Shown in pieces: positions 44,728-54,600 of a DNA stretch of 64,000 nt (within the stretch, counting starts at the first letter, position 1; every line of letters starts with the position of its first letter). The stretch is from Micromonospora_G sp044458865 (GTDB taxonomy: Bacteria; Actinomycetota; Actinomycetes; Mycobacteriales; Micromonosporaceae), in contig NZ_JBITIH010000030.1 in the NCBI RefSeq assembly GCF_044458865.1, positions 1-64,000 on the forward strand, in the 5' to 3' direction. Under the pieces are notes generated by a model that saw nothing but the letters and a program-made list of their open reading frames with translations, was not told the origin of the DNA and ran no database searches. Made by a program: the position numbers and the translations under genes.

Positions 44728-45498
44728 TCACCGATGGTTCGCCCCGTCGCGGTCCGCCTCCAACGGATCCACGATCGCCCCCTGCGCGGTCAACGTGCCC
44801 TGCGCCAGCCGGGTCGCCCTTGGCGGCACCGGCGGCTCCAGGTCGGCCACCACGCGGAGGCCGGAAAGGACGTCATCGGGTCGTACGGACGGAGTGACCT
44901 GCCGTATGACTAGGTCGAGTATCGCACACGGTACGCCCGCGACCTCGGAAGGTGCCCCAGTCTGATCGATAACATCGATTTTGTTGACTGCCTCGCGGGC
45001 ATCGAAGGAGCGGCGCCCCTGCTTGGTCAACCGCTCGACCAGTACCTCGGAAGAAGCCCAAAACTTCTCCACCGCCTGTCGCGCCAACTCCGGCTCGACA
45101 CCGGGCAACTCGATGCGCCAGTGCGACGCGTCGATCCGGTCGGGCAGGCTTCCGCCCTGGGCCACCACCACCTCGATCACGTCCAGACCGGGTGAGAGGG
45201 CGGCGTCGAGCGCGAGCCGGAGAGCGGTCGGGTCGACCTCGTGCTGTAGCCCGACCTCCAGGTACTCCGCCTCGCTGGCCGTACCGGTGGGGGCCGCACT
45301 GGCGTACGAGATCTTGGGGTGCGGGGTGAAACCCTGGGAGAAAGCCACCGGTACGCCGGCCCGGCGCAGGGCACGTTCGAAGGCCCGGGCGAAGTCACGG
45401 TGCGAGGTGAACCGAAGCGGCCCCCGCTTGGCGTACCTGATCCGGATCCGCTGTACGACCGGCGCCTGACCGCCCTCTGGCTGGTTCTTCTTGCTGAT
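44728..45498 (-). CDS. TIGR03936 family radical SAM-associated protein, with apparent ATC start
   Basis: A 256-aa protein that accompanies the B12-binding radical SAM protein upstream; the two are a single polypeptide in some bacteria (from memory). The conserved N-terminal part RIRYAKRGPLRFTSHRDFAR is followed by FSQGFTPHPKISYASAAPTG and TASEAEYLEVGLQ. No ATG, GTG or TTG lies in frame between the upstream gene's in-frame TGA (45589-45591) and the GTG at 45348, and starting at that GTG would remove about 50 residues including this conserved block. An ATC at 45498 lies 7 nt after a strong GAGGAG site and gives (I)SKKNQPEGGQAPVVQRIRI. I therefore place the start there. A single G-to-C change or sequencing error would restore ATG. 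Its role is unknown; links with RNA modification or ribosome biogenesis are unproven. Confidence 0.85.
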   Translation of the reverse strand: MSKKNQPEGGQAPVVQRIRIRYAKRGPLRFTSHRDFARAFERALRRAGVPVAFSQGFTPHPKISYASAAPTGTASEAEYLEVGLQHEVDPTALRLALDAALSPGLDVIEVVVAQGGSLPDRIDASHWRIELPGVEPELARQAVEKFWASSEVLVERLTKQGRRSFDAREAVNKIDVIDQTGAPSEVAGVPCAILDLVIRQVTPSVRPDDVLSGLRVVADLEPPVPPRATRLAQGTLTAQGAIVDPLEADRDGANHR

Positions 45499-45588
45499 CG
45501 TGGTGCTCCTCGGTGTGGCGGCCGGTGGAGAAGGTCGTCCGACCGCGGCGGTTGGGTACGGCCGGAAAGCGGCCGACGGCGCCCCGGC

Positions 45589-47565
45589 TCAGGCGCCCGT
45601 CGGCACCCGCAGCCCGGTGTTGACCGGAGTGAGCGGCAGCAACTTCTTGCCGGTCGGCCCGATCTGGATCTCGGTGTCCATCGAGGGACAGACACCGCAG
45701 TCGAAGCACGGGGTCCACCGGCAGTCATCCTGTTCGAACTCGGACATCGAGTCCTGCCAGTCCTGCCAGAGCCAGTCCTTGTCCAGGCCGGAGTCGAGGT
45801 GGTCCCAGGGGAGTACCTCGAGTTCCTCGCGCTCACGGGTGGTGTACCAGTCGAGGTCGACGCCGAAGGTCGGCAGCACCTCGTTGGCGGCGGTGATCCA
45901 GCGCTGGTAGGAGAAGTGCTCGCTCCAGCCGTCGAACCGGCCGCCGTCCTCCCAGACCCGGCGGATGACCGCGCCGACCCGCCGGTCGCCCCGGGAGAGC
46001 AGCCCTTCGATCAGGGACGGCTCACCGTCGTGGTAGCGGAAACCGATCGCCCGGCCGAGCGACCGGTCCGAGTTGATCGCCTGCTTGAGCAGCCGGAGTC
46101 GGTTGTCGATCACCTCCGGGGTTTCCATCTTCGCCCACTGGAACGGAGTGTGCGGTTTCGGCACGAAGCCGCCGATGGAGACGGTGCAGCGAATGTCCTT
46201 CGACCCGGTCGCCGCCCGCCCGGCCTTGATCACCTCGTGCGCGAGGCGGGCGATCTGCAACACGTCCTCGTCGGTCTCGGTGGGCAGCCCGCACATGAAG
46301 TAGAGCTTCACCTGCCGCCAGCCGTTGGTGTACGCGGTGACGACGGTGCGGATCAGGTCCTCCTCCGACACCATCTTGTTGATCACCTTGCGGATCCGCT
46401 CCGAACCACCCTCCGGGGCGAAGGTCAGCCCGGTCCGCCGCCCGTTGCGGGAGAGTTCCTGGGCCAGGTCGATGTTGAACGCGTCGACCCGGGTCGAGGG
46501 CAGGGAGAGCGAGACGTTGGTACCGGCGTACTGCTCGGCCAGGCCGGAGCACATGTCGCCGATCTCCGAGTGGTCGGCCGAGGAGAGCGAGAGCAGTCCG
46601 ACCTCGTGGAAGCCGGAGAACTCCAGCCCCTCCTTCACCATCTGACCGACGGTGGTGATCGAACGTTCCCGTACCGGGCGGGTGATCATGCCGGCCTGAC
46701 AGAACCGGCAACCCCGGGTGCAACCCCGGAAGATCTCCACCGCGTACCGCTCGTGCACCGTCTCGGCGAGCGGGACCAGGGGCTTCTTCGGGTACGGCCA
46801 GGCGTCAAGATCCATCGTGGTGCGCTTGTGCACCCGGAACGGAACGTCCGCCCGGTTCGGCACGACCCGCTGGATGCGGCCGTCGGGCAGGTAGTCGACG
46901 TCGTAGAACCGGGGTACGTAGACGCTCTCCGTACGGGCCAGCCGCAGCAGCAGCTCGTCCCGCCCGCCGGGCGAGCCCTCGTGCTTCCACTGCCGCACGA
47001 TCGCGGTGATCTCCAGTACGGCTTCCTCGCCGTCACCGAGCACCGCCGCGTCGATGAAGTCCGCGATCGGCTCCGGGTTGAACGCGGCGTGCCCACCGGC
47101 CACGATCACCGGGTCGGCGTCGGTCCGGTCGGCCGCCAACATCGGCATGCCGGCCAGGTCGATCGCGGTGAGCAGGTTGGTGTAGCCGAGCTCGGTGCTG
47201 AACGAGATACCGAAGAGGTCGAAGCTGCCGACCGGGCGGTGCGCCTCGACGGTGAACTGGGGCACCCGGTGCTCACGCATCAGCTTCTCCAGGTCCGGCC
47301 AGACCGCGTACGTCCGCTCGGCGAGCACGTCGGGCTGCTCGTTGAGCACCTCGTAGAGAATCTGTACGCCCTGGTTGGGCAGACCCACCTCGTACGCGTC
47401 CGGATACATCAGCGCCCACCGCACGGTCGCCGACTCCCACTCCTTGACCACCGCGCCCAACTCGCCACCCACGTACTGGATGGGCTTGCTGACCTGCGGG
47501 AGCAGTGGCTCAAGCTGCGGCCAGATGCTGTTGCTGTGGCCGGTGGTGGTCGTCGGGACGCTCAT
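45589..47565 (-). CDS. TIGR03960 family B12-binding radical SAM protein
   Basis: A 658-aa radical SAM protein. The N-terminal part (LMYPDAYEVGLPNQGVQILY; ISFSTELGYTNLLTAIDLAG; VIVAGGHAAFNPEPIADF) is a B12-binding-like Rossmann domain. The radical SAM cluster motif is CTRGCRFC in EIFRGCTRGCRFCQAGM (about residue 290). Later features SSADHSEIGDM, EGGSERIRKVINK and GLPTETDEDV are typical. The C-terminal part (CFDCGVCPSMDTEIQIG) has extra Cys that may bind another cluster. ATG 47565 (MSVPTTTTGHSNS) is chosen over the longer frame. It ends in TGA in the same frame as the downstream TIGR03936 gene, 90 bp before that gene's apparent start, consistent with a split version of a fused protein. Confidence 0.92.
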   Translation of the reverse strand: MSVPTTTTGHSNSIWPQLEPLLPQVSKPIQYVGGELGAVVKEWESATVRWALMYPDAYEVGLPNQGVQILYEVLNEQPDVLAERTYAVWPDLEKLMREHRVPQFTVEAHRPVGSFDLFGISFSTELGYTNLLTAIDLAGMPMLAADRTDADPVIVAGGHAAFNPEPIADFIDAAVLGDGEEAVLEITAIVRQWKHEGSPGGRDELLLRLARTESVYVPRFYDVDYLPDGRIQRVVPNRADVPFRVHKRTTMDLDAWPYPKKPLVPLAETVHERYAVEIFRGCTRGCRFCQAGMITRPVRERSITTVGQMVKEGLEFSGFHEVGLLSLSSADHSEIGDMCSGLAEQYAGTNVSLSLPSTRVDAFNIDLAQELSRNGRRTGLTFAPEGGSERIRKVINKMVSEEDLIRTVVTAYTNGWRQVKLYFMCGLPTETDEDVLQIARLAHEVIKAGRAATGSKDIRCTVSIGGFVPKPHTPFQWAKMETPEVIDNRLRLLKQAINSDRSLGRAIGFRYHDGEPSLIEGLLSRGDRRVGAVIRRVWEDGGRFDGWSEHFSYQRWITAANEVLPTFGVDLDWYTTREREELEVLPWDHLDSGLDKDWLWQDWQDSMSEFEQDDCRWTPCFDCGVCPSMDTEIQIGPTGKKLLPLTPVNTGLRVPTGA

Positions 47566-47743
47566 GACCGCCAAGGGTACGCGGCGCGACGTAAGCTCCG
47601 GTCGCCTGCCGGGCAGCCGGGCCACCGGTGTGTCAGATGGGACCGTTGATCGCAGCCGGCGCAGAGTGACTCCTGTGACCTCCGGTGCCCGAGTGGTCGG
47701 CCGGTACTAACCTCGTACGGGCGCGCGAGAGGAGAACGTCCTG

Positions 47744-49078
47744 ATGCCGGAGCCGCAGCCGGAACACACCCCACCGGCAGGCCAGTCCCGACCTCCGGGG
47801 TCGGAACAGGATTCCGGCTCCGAACCGGATTCCGGCTCCGAACCGGAGCAGACGAAGACCGCCGCCACACCAGAGGCGGAGCCGCCGAAGACGGTGATGG
47901 CCAGGGCAGACGAACCGGTGACGAAGGTCGACGACGCGGTGGCCGGGCCGGAGGAACCATCGACCGCGCCGGTCGCACCGCGCTGGACCGGATCGGCTGC
48001 GGTGCCGCCGCCGGTTCCGAAACAGCGCCGGGGTCGGGGCCGGGGCGTACCGGTCCCGCCGGATCCGACCAGGCAACTGCCGGAGCGGGAGCGGCACGAA
48101 CAGGGTCGGGACGAACGGGATCACGACCGGCAACCGGACCACGACACCCCGGTCGACCCGTGGGCCGCCGCCGATCCCGAACCGTGGGCGGCACACATGG
48201 CGTCACTGACACCGCCGGAGCCGTACCAACCGGTCTCACCGGCCGAGCCGTACCAACCGGTCCCACCGGCCGAGCCGTACCGGTCGGGATCGCCGCATCC
48301 GCCGCTGCCGCCGTACCCGGCAACCAGCCCTCTCCCGACCGACCCGACGCCGGCCCCACCGCCGCTGCCACCCCCGCCACCGCCCGCCCCGGTGGTGAAG
48401 GTTCCCGCGCAGGCCCGGCGCGGGCGCCAGAACAAGACAAGCCGACCCCCGGGGTACGGGCCGACGAGCGCGCCGCCACCGGGTTGGCGCGCCCCGCCCG
48501 GCTATGTCGCGATCACCGAGCCGCGTCGGCGGCGCTGGCCCCGGGTGATGCTCATGCTCTCGCTGCTGACCGTCGCCTGCTGCTGCGGTGCGCCGGCCTG
48601 GTTCGCCAAGCCGATGTGGGAGCAGTACCCGGTCAGCGCCACGCTCCCGGACGAACTGGCCGACCTGCGCAAGCGGGAGGACAGGGCGAGCGAGCAGGTC
48701 ACGAATCAGCTCAGGGAGAGGTTGGACCCGGAGAACCTGCTCGCCGAGACCTTTGCCGGGGTCTACACCGACCCGGACGGCAAGGTGGTCACGATCTTCG
48801 GTAGCACCGGTTTCCGGTGGAATCCGGAACAGGCTCTCGACGCTGAGATGTCGCGGTTGACCGACGAGTACACGTTGCACGATGTCACCCCGGTGGAGAC
48901 CGGGGTACGGGGTGAATTCCAACGTTGCGGCATCGGCGAGGCACGGGGTACGGACGTCGTCGTCTGTACCTGGGCCGACCACGGCAGCCTCGGCACCGCC
49001 CTGTTCACCCGACTGTCCGTCGAGGACAGTGCGAACCTGCTGGCCCGGCTGCGCGCGGAGATCATCAAAAAGACCTGA
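47744..49078 (+). CDS. Pro-rich single-pass membrane protein
   Basis: A 444-aa protein not recognised as a family. Residues 1-255 are disordered and cytoplasmic, with a SEPDSGSEPEQ run, Pro-rich blocks, three PxEPYQPV-type repeats (SLTPPEPYQPVSPAEPYQPV) and a poly-Pro stretch. A basic segment and one hydrophobic helix (about 268-288, VMLMLSLLTVACCCGAPAWF) follow, with three adjacent Cys. The extracytoplasmic domain (about 295-444) has VYTDPDGKVVTIFGSTGFRW and CGIGEARGTDVVVCTWADHG with a possible disulfide. It has a RBS GAGAGGAG and a -10-like TACTAACC upstream. Such layouts are frequent in Micromonosporaceae; function unknown. Confidence 0.8.
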   Translation: MPEPQPEHTPPAGQSRPPGSEQDSGSEPDSGSEPEQTKTAATPEAEPPKTVMARADEPVTKVDDAVAGPEEPSTAPVAPRWTGSAAVPPPVPKQRRGRGRGVPVPPDPTRQLPERERHEQGRDERDHDRQPDHDTPVDPWAAADPEPWAAHMASLTPPEPYQPVSPAEPYQPVPPAEPYRSGSPHPPLPPYPATSPLPTDPTPAPPPLPPPPPPAPVVKVPAQARRGRQNKTSRPPGYGPTSAPPPGWRAPPGYVAITEPRRRRWPRVMLMLSLLTVACCCGAPAWFAKPMWEQYPVSATLPDELADLRKREDRASEQVTNQLRERLDPENLLAETFAGVYTDPDGKVVTIFGSTGFRWNPEQALDAEMSRLTDEYTLHDVTPVETGVRGEFQRCGIGEARGTDVVVCTWADHGSLGTALFTRLSVEDSANLLARLRAEIIKKT

Positions 49079-49156
49079 CCATACGTCGTGTGTCTGGAGA
49101 CACAGTCGATTCATGGCGTAGCTACGGGGGGAATCAGTCATGCGGCGCACAATCGG

Positions 49157-50632
49157 ATGATGCTGCGGCGCTGGCTCTTCGCTGACCAACTCGGGCCGCA
49201 CTTCCTCGACGACCGGCACCAACCGCTCCTGCTGATCGAGTCGAAAGCCGTCTTCCGCCGCCGCGCCTTCCACCGGCAGAAGGCCCACCTGGTCCTCTCC
49301 GCGCTCCGTCACCGCGCCGCCGAACTCGGCGATCAGGCCCTGCACCTGCGGGCCGAGACGTACCGGGAAGCGTTGGTCCGGGTCCGTGAACCGGTCGAGG
49401 TCAACCACCCGACCTCCCGGCGGGCCCGTGACCTGGTCCGGTCACTGGGCCGGGTCACGGTCCTGCCGCCCCGAGGATTCGTCACCGCGATCGAGGACTT
49501 CACCGCCTGGGCGGACGAACGGCGCGGCACGATACGGCTGGACGACTTCTACCGGTACGCGCGCCGCCACCACCGGGTACTGCTCGACGGCGACGAACCC
49601 GTCGGTGGCCGGTGGAGTCTCGACGCGGAGAACCGGCAGCCGCCGCCGAAGCGTTCCGGACCGCTCGACGTACCACCGCCGCCGATGCCGGAAGAGGACG
49701 ACATCGACGCCGAGGTCCGGCACGACCTCGACCGCTGGGCGGCGGAGGGGATCCGCTTCGTCGGCCGGGACGGTCCCCGACTCTTCCCCGCCACCCGCAC
49801 CGAGGCCACCACCCGGCTACACCACTTCCTACGCCACCGGTTGCCGAAGTTCGGGCCGTACGAGAACGCGATGGTCACCACCGACCCGTTCATGGCGCAC
49901 AGCCTGCTCTCCTCCTCGTTCAACCTCGGTCTGCTCGACCCGATGGAGGCGATCCGGGGCGCCGAGGAGGCGTACCACACGGGACACGCACCGCTGCCCA
50001 GCGTGGAGGGTTTCGTCCGGCAACTGCTTGGCTGGCGGGACTTCGTCTGGCACCTCTACTGGTATTTCGAGGTTGGCCACCGCCGATCCGACGGTGTCGG
50101 CGCGCGACGGTCGGTACCCTCCTGGTTCGCCGACCTGGACGCCGATTCGGTACGTGCCCGCTGCCTCTCCGACGTCTTGGCCGGGGTCCGGGATCGCGGC
50201 TGGGTGCACCACACCCCCCGACTGATGGTGCTCAACAACTACGCGATGCAGCGCGGTTGGCGGCCGTCGGAACTGGTCGACTGGTTCCACCGCTCGTTCG
50301 TCGACGGCTACGAGTGGGCGATGACGGCCAACGTGGTCGGCATGAGCCAGTACGCCGACCTGGGTCAAATGAGCACCAAGCCGTACGCCGCCAGCGGCGA
50401 GTACGTCAACCGGGTGAGCGACTACTGCGGCGGCTGCCCGTACGACCCCAAGGGGCGGCACGGCGAGAACGCGTGCCCGTACACCGGGGGTTACTGGGTC
50501 TTCCTGGACCGCACCCGCGAGCGCCTGCCGAGCACCGCCCGGATGGCCCGCAGCCTGCGCCAACTCGACCAGCTCGACGACCTGCCCGTGATCAAGGAAC
50601 AGGAGCGGAGACGCGGGTCGCAGGCACCGTGA
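49157..50632 (+). CDS. Iron-sulfur bacterial cryptochrome/photolyase (FeS-BCP, PhrB-like)
   Basis: A 491-aa FAD photolyase-related protein. It begins MMLRRWLFADQLGPHFLDD, the N-terminal lumazine-binding-type Rossmann domain, and continues with a helical FAD domain containing WRDFVWHLYWYFEVG and NNYAMQRGWRPSELVDWFHR. Four Cys occur at 336, 424, 427 and 440 (in CGGCPYDPKGRHGENAC), with spacings 88, 3 and 13. From memory these are the same spacings as the [4Fe-4S] ligands of Agrobacterium PhrB, a (6-4) photolyase. Expected activity is light-driven repair of (6-4) photoproducts, with FAD, a lumazine and a cluster. ATG 49157 (or 49160) is preferred to the upstream GTG. It is the sole gene of its transcript. 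Confidence 0.92.
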   Translation: MMLRRWLFADQLGPHFLDDRHQPLLLIESKAVFRRRAFHRQKAHLVLSALRHRAAELGDQALHLRAETYREALVRVREPVEVNHPTSRRARDLVRSLGRVTVLPPRGFVTAIEDFTAWADERRGTIRLDDFYRYARRHHRVLLDGDEPVGGRWSLDAENRQPPPKRSGPLDVPPPPMPEEDDIDAEVRHDLDRWAAEGIRFVGRDGPRLFPATRTEATTRLHHFLRHRLPKFGPYENAMVTTDPFMAHSLLSSSFNLGLLDPMEAIRGAEEAYHTGHAPLPSVEGFVRQLLGWRDFVWHLYWYFEVGHRRSDGVGARRSVPSWFADLDADSVRARCLSDVLAGVRDRGWVHHTPRLMVLNNYAMQRGWRPSELVDWFHRSFVDGYEWAMTANVVGMSQYADLGQMSTKPYAASGEYVNRVSDYCGGCPYDPKGRHGENACPYTGGYWVFLDRTRERLPSTARMARSLRQLDQLDDLPVIKEQERRRGSQAP

Positions 50633-50663
50633 CCGCCCGCCCTGAACGCCCGTCACGGGCGGT

Positions 50664-50681
50664 CGTGACCGGGCGGTCACG
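50664..50681. terminator. Stem-loop between photolyase and plsC genes
   Basis: CGTGACC and GGTCACG form a 7-bp stem with a GGGC loop; the flanks repeat GTCACG several times. It lies between convergent gene ends. Confidence 0.55.
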
Positions 50682-50708
50682 CCTGGTCACGACACCCGTC
50701 TGTGCCGG

Positions 50709-51401
50709 CTACTCCGCAACCGGGTCGACGGTGGGGGCGTTGCGGGCCGGGGCGTAACGCGGCACGTACTCCTGCCCGGTGAGCCGCTGGATCTCTGCCA
50801 TCAGCTCGTCGGTGACGGCACGCAGTGAGGTGCGGTCGTCTCCCCGGCCGGTGACGTCGATCGGCTTACCGAAACGCACCGTCACACCGCGTACGTACGG
50901 GCGGGGCACCCGGACGCCGATCGGCTGCACCCGGTCGGTTCCGATCATGCCGACCGGGATGATCGGGACACCGGCCGCCATCGCCAGCCGTGCCGTGCCG
51001 GTACGCCCCCGGTAGAGCCGACCGTCGGGCGATCGGGTCCCCTCGGGATAGATCGCGACCAGGTCACCGCCGCGCAGGACCGGAATCGCCCCGTCGAACG
51101 CCGAGAGCGCGGCCCGCCCACCGCCACGTTCGACCCGGATGGCGCCGAGGCCACCGATCACGGACCGGCTCAGCCAGCCCCGGAATCCGGTCCCGGTGAA
51201 GTACTCCGCCTTGGCCCAGAACGCGATGTGGCGGGGGACGACCGAGCCGAGGAAGAGTTCGTCCGCGACCGAGAGGTGGTTACCGGCGATGATCGCGCCG
51301 CCGGCCGCGGGAACGTTCTCCAGTCCTTCGACAGTGGGCCGCCAGACCACGTTCATCGCCGTGCCGACGGTAGCTTTGCCGACGGTGTAGAGCAGCGGCA
51401 C
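50709..51401 (-). CDS. plsC: 1-acyl-sn-glycerol-3-phosphate acyltransferase (PlsC-like)
   Basis: A 230-aa lysophosphatidic acid acyltransferase that adds the second acyl chain in phosphatidic acid synthesis at the inner face of the membrane. Catalytic NHxxxxD is NHLSVADE (residues 41-48) and the phosphate-binding block is IYPEGTRSPDGRLYRG. Later VPIIPVGMIGTDRVQPIG and VRFGKPIDVTGRGDD complete the fold. GTG 51401 has GGGGAGG at ideal distance and gives VPLLYTVGKATVGTAMN; the upstream frame is not used. Specificity of the acyl donor is not predictable. The gene lies downstream of ileS on the same strand with a GGGCCC repeat between. Confidence 0.92.
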   Translation of the reverse strand: MPLLYTVGKATVGTAMNVVWRPTVEGLENVPAAGGAIIAGNHLSVADELFLGSVVPRHIAFWAKAEYFTGTGFRGWLSRSVIGGLGAIRVERGGGRAALSAFDGAIPVLRGGDLVAIYPEGTRSPDGRLYRGRTGTARLAMAAGVPIIPVGMIGTDRVQPIGVRVPRPYVRGVTVRFGKPIDVTGRGDDRTSLRAVTDELMAEIQRLTGQEYVPRYAPARNAPTVDPVAE

Positions 51402-51551
51402 GCGGCCTCCCCTGGTCAGCGCCGGGCCCACCGGTCGCGGCGGCCCTCGCCGCCGCACCGATGGTAGGCCAGACCCGCTCCGACTTCAGCATCGCCGGCG
51501 CCCGATCCCACGCGGTGTCAGCCCACGCACCCCCGCACGCCGCCTCCGGCG

Positions 51552-51605
51552 GTTAGGAAGGGCCCCTTCCTATACAAAAAGCGATAACAAGGGGCCCTTC
51601 CTTCA
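51552..51605. repeat. Dispersed intergenic GGGCCC repeat, copy 4
   Basis: TTAGGAAGGGCCCCTTCCTATACA at left and AAGGGGCCCTTCCTT at right form a long inverted repeat around AAAAAGCGATAAC. It lies immediately after the ileS stop and before plsC, so it probably terminates ileS. Confidence 0.88.
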
Positions 51606-51608
51606 CCC

Positions 51609-54600
51609 TCAGACGCGGGTGACGGTGACGGCTACCGGTACACCCTCGCCGACCTCGCCGGTGAAGGCGTCCGACGGCAGTTCGCCGGTCGTGGCGGTGA
51701 GCACGATCGAGTCGGCGAGCACCTCGGCGGCGACGAAGTCGCGGTACGCCTCAACTGCCGCCACCACCTCCGAGCCGGCAGCGAGCGCCACCTCGATCCG
51801 GTCCGACACGTCCAGGTCAGCCGCCCGACGGGCCTGCTGCACCACGCGTACCACGTCCCGGGCGAGTCCCTCGGCGGCGAGTTCGGCGGTGACGGTGGTG
51901 TCCAGCACCACCACCCCCTCGCCGCCCGGCAGCGGGGCCGAGTGTTCGACGTCGGCGGCGACCAGACGCAGCTCGTACTCGCCCTCCTGGAGGGTGACCC
52001 CGGCGGCGACCGGAGCACCGTCGACCAGCGCCCAGTCCCCCGCCTTCACCGCCTTGATCACCGTCTGCACCTGGCCACCGAGGCGGGGGCCGAGCGCCCG
52101 GGGCACCACCGTGAGCACCTGCTCGCAGTAGCCGGCGAGTTCGGTGGTGAAGAGCACCGTCTTGACGTTGACCTCGTCGGCGATCAGGTCGGCGAACGGC
52201 TCCAGATCGGCCGCGTTCGAGCTGGCGACGGTGAGCGACGACAACGGCAGCCGAACCCGCAGGCCCTTCGCCTTACGCAGCGACAACGCCACCGAGCAGA
52301 CCGTACGGGCGTCGTCCATCGCCGCGACCAGGGCGTGGTCGGCCGGGAACTCGGCCGCGTCCGGCCAGTCGGTCAGGTGCACCGAACGCTCCCCGGTCAA
52401 CCCGCGCCAGATCTCCTCCGCGGTCAGCGGCGCCAGTGGCGCGACCACCCGGCAGAGGGTTTCCAGCACCGTGTAGAGGGTGTCGAACGCCCGACGGTCA
52501 CCGGACCAGAAGCGGTCCCGGGAACGGCGGACGTACCAGTTGGTGAGGGCGTCGAGGAACGACCGGACGGTGGCGCAGGCACCGGAGATGTCGTACTCGT
52601 CGAGCTGGGCCTGCACCGTGGTGACCAGTTCACCGGTCTTGGCCAGCACGTACCGGTCCAGCAGTCCACCGGCGGCGCTGCTGGCGCCCTCCTCCTCGGC
52701 GGTCAGCCGCCGCGCCTCGTAACCGTCCGCGTTGGCGTAGAGGGAGAAGAAGTACCAGACGTTCCAGAGCGGAAGCAGCACCTGGCGTACGGCGTCCCGG
52801 ATGCCGACCTCGGTCACCGGCATGTCGCCGCCACGCAGCACCGGCGAGGACATCAGCATCCAGCGCATCGCGTCCGAGCCGTAGCTGTCGAAGACGCCGT
52901 ACACGTCGGGGTAGTTGTTCAGACTCTTGGACATCTTGCGTCCGTCGGCGCCCTGGAGGATGCCGTGGGCCAGGCAGTTACGGAACGCGGGCCGGTCGAA
53001 GAGCGCCGTGGCCAGCACGTGCATGGTGTAGAACCAGCCCCGGGTCTGGCCGATGTACTCGACGATGAAGTCGCCCGGGTAGTGGTCCTCGAACCAGTCA
53101 CGGTTCTCGAACGGGTAGTGCACCTGGGCGAACGGCATCGAGCCGGACTCGAACCAGCAGTCCAGCACCTCCGGCACCCGACGCATCATCGACTTACCGG
53201 TCGGGTCGTCCGGGTTCGGCCGGACCAGGTCGTCCACCACCGGTCGGTGCAGGTCGGTCACGCGTACGCCGAAGTCCCGCTCCAGTTCGTCGAGCGAACC
53301 GTAGACGTCGACCCGGGGGTAGTTCGGGTCGTCGGACTTCCAGACCGGGATCGGCGAGCCCCAGAACCGGTTGCGGCTGATCGACCAGTCCCGGGCGTTC
53401 GCCAGCCACTTGCCGAAGGAGCCGTCCCGGACGTGCCCGGGAGTCCAGTTGATCTCCTGGTTCAGTTCGACCATCCGGTCCCGGAACCGGGTCACCTCGA
53501 CGAACCAGGAGGAGACGGCCTTGTAGATCAACGGGGTGTCGCAGCGCCAGCAGTGCGGGTACGAGTGGGTGTACGTGTCCTGCCGCAGCACCACCCCCCG
53601 CTCCTTCAGCTCGCGGATCACCGGCTTGTTCACGTCGAAGACCTGCTCGCCCTGGTACTGCGGAACGAGCGCGGTGAACCGGGCGTGGTCGTCCACCGTG
53701 ACGATGGTCGGGATGCCGGCGGCGTTGCAGGTGTTCTGGTCGTCCTCGCCGAAGGCCGGAGCGAGGTGCACCACGCCGGTGCCGTCCTCGGTGGTGACGA
53801 ACTCGGCGCCGAGGACCTGGAAGGCGTTCGGGCCACCAGCCTCGGCCAGGAAGTCGTAGAGCGGGGTGTAGCGGCGTCCGACCAGGTCACGGCCGTAGAC
53901 CGTGCCAACCTGCGTGAACCCTTCCAGCTCCTTCGCGTACGCGCCCAGCCGCGCGGCGCCGAGGATGTACCGCTCGCCGTCGCGCTCAAGTACGGCGTAC
54001 TCGATGTCGGGGCCGACGGCGAGCGCCAGGTTCGACGGCAGCGTCCACGGGGTGGTGGTCCAGACCCCGATCTTCTCGCCGGGCTGGCCGTCGGCGGTCG
54101 GGTCGAGCTGGAACCAGACGGTCAGCGTCGGGTCGTGCCGGTCCCGGTAGACGTCGTCCATCCGGGTCTCGGTGTTCGACAGCGGGGTCTCGCAGCGCAT
54201 GCAGTACGCCAGCACCCGGAAGCCCTCGTAGATCAGACCCTTCTTGTGCAGGGTCTGGAAGGCCCACATGACGCTTTCCATGTAGTCCACGTCGAGGGTC
54301 TTGTAGTCGTTGCCGAAGTCGACCCAGCGCGCCTGTCGCGTGACGTACCGTTCCCAATCCTGGGTGTACTGCAACACCGAGGTACGGCAGACGTCGTTGA
54401 ACTTCGCCACCCCGAGATCGAGGATCTCGGCCTTCGTGGTGATGCCGAGCTGCCGCTCGGCGACCACCTCGGCGGGCAGGCCGTGGGTGTCCCAGCCGAA
54501 CCGCCGCTCGACCCGCCGGCCGCGCATCGTCTGGTAGCGCGGCACCACGTCCTTGACGTAGCCGGTGAAGAGGTGGCCGTAGTGCGGCAGGCCGTTGGCG

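Noticed and set aside
45319..47649. 776-aa plus-strand frame opposite the radical SAM pair
   Set aside because: Antisense shadow; Val/Gly/Asp-rich without motifs.
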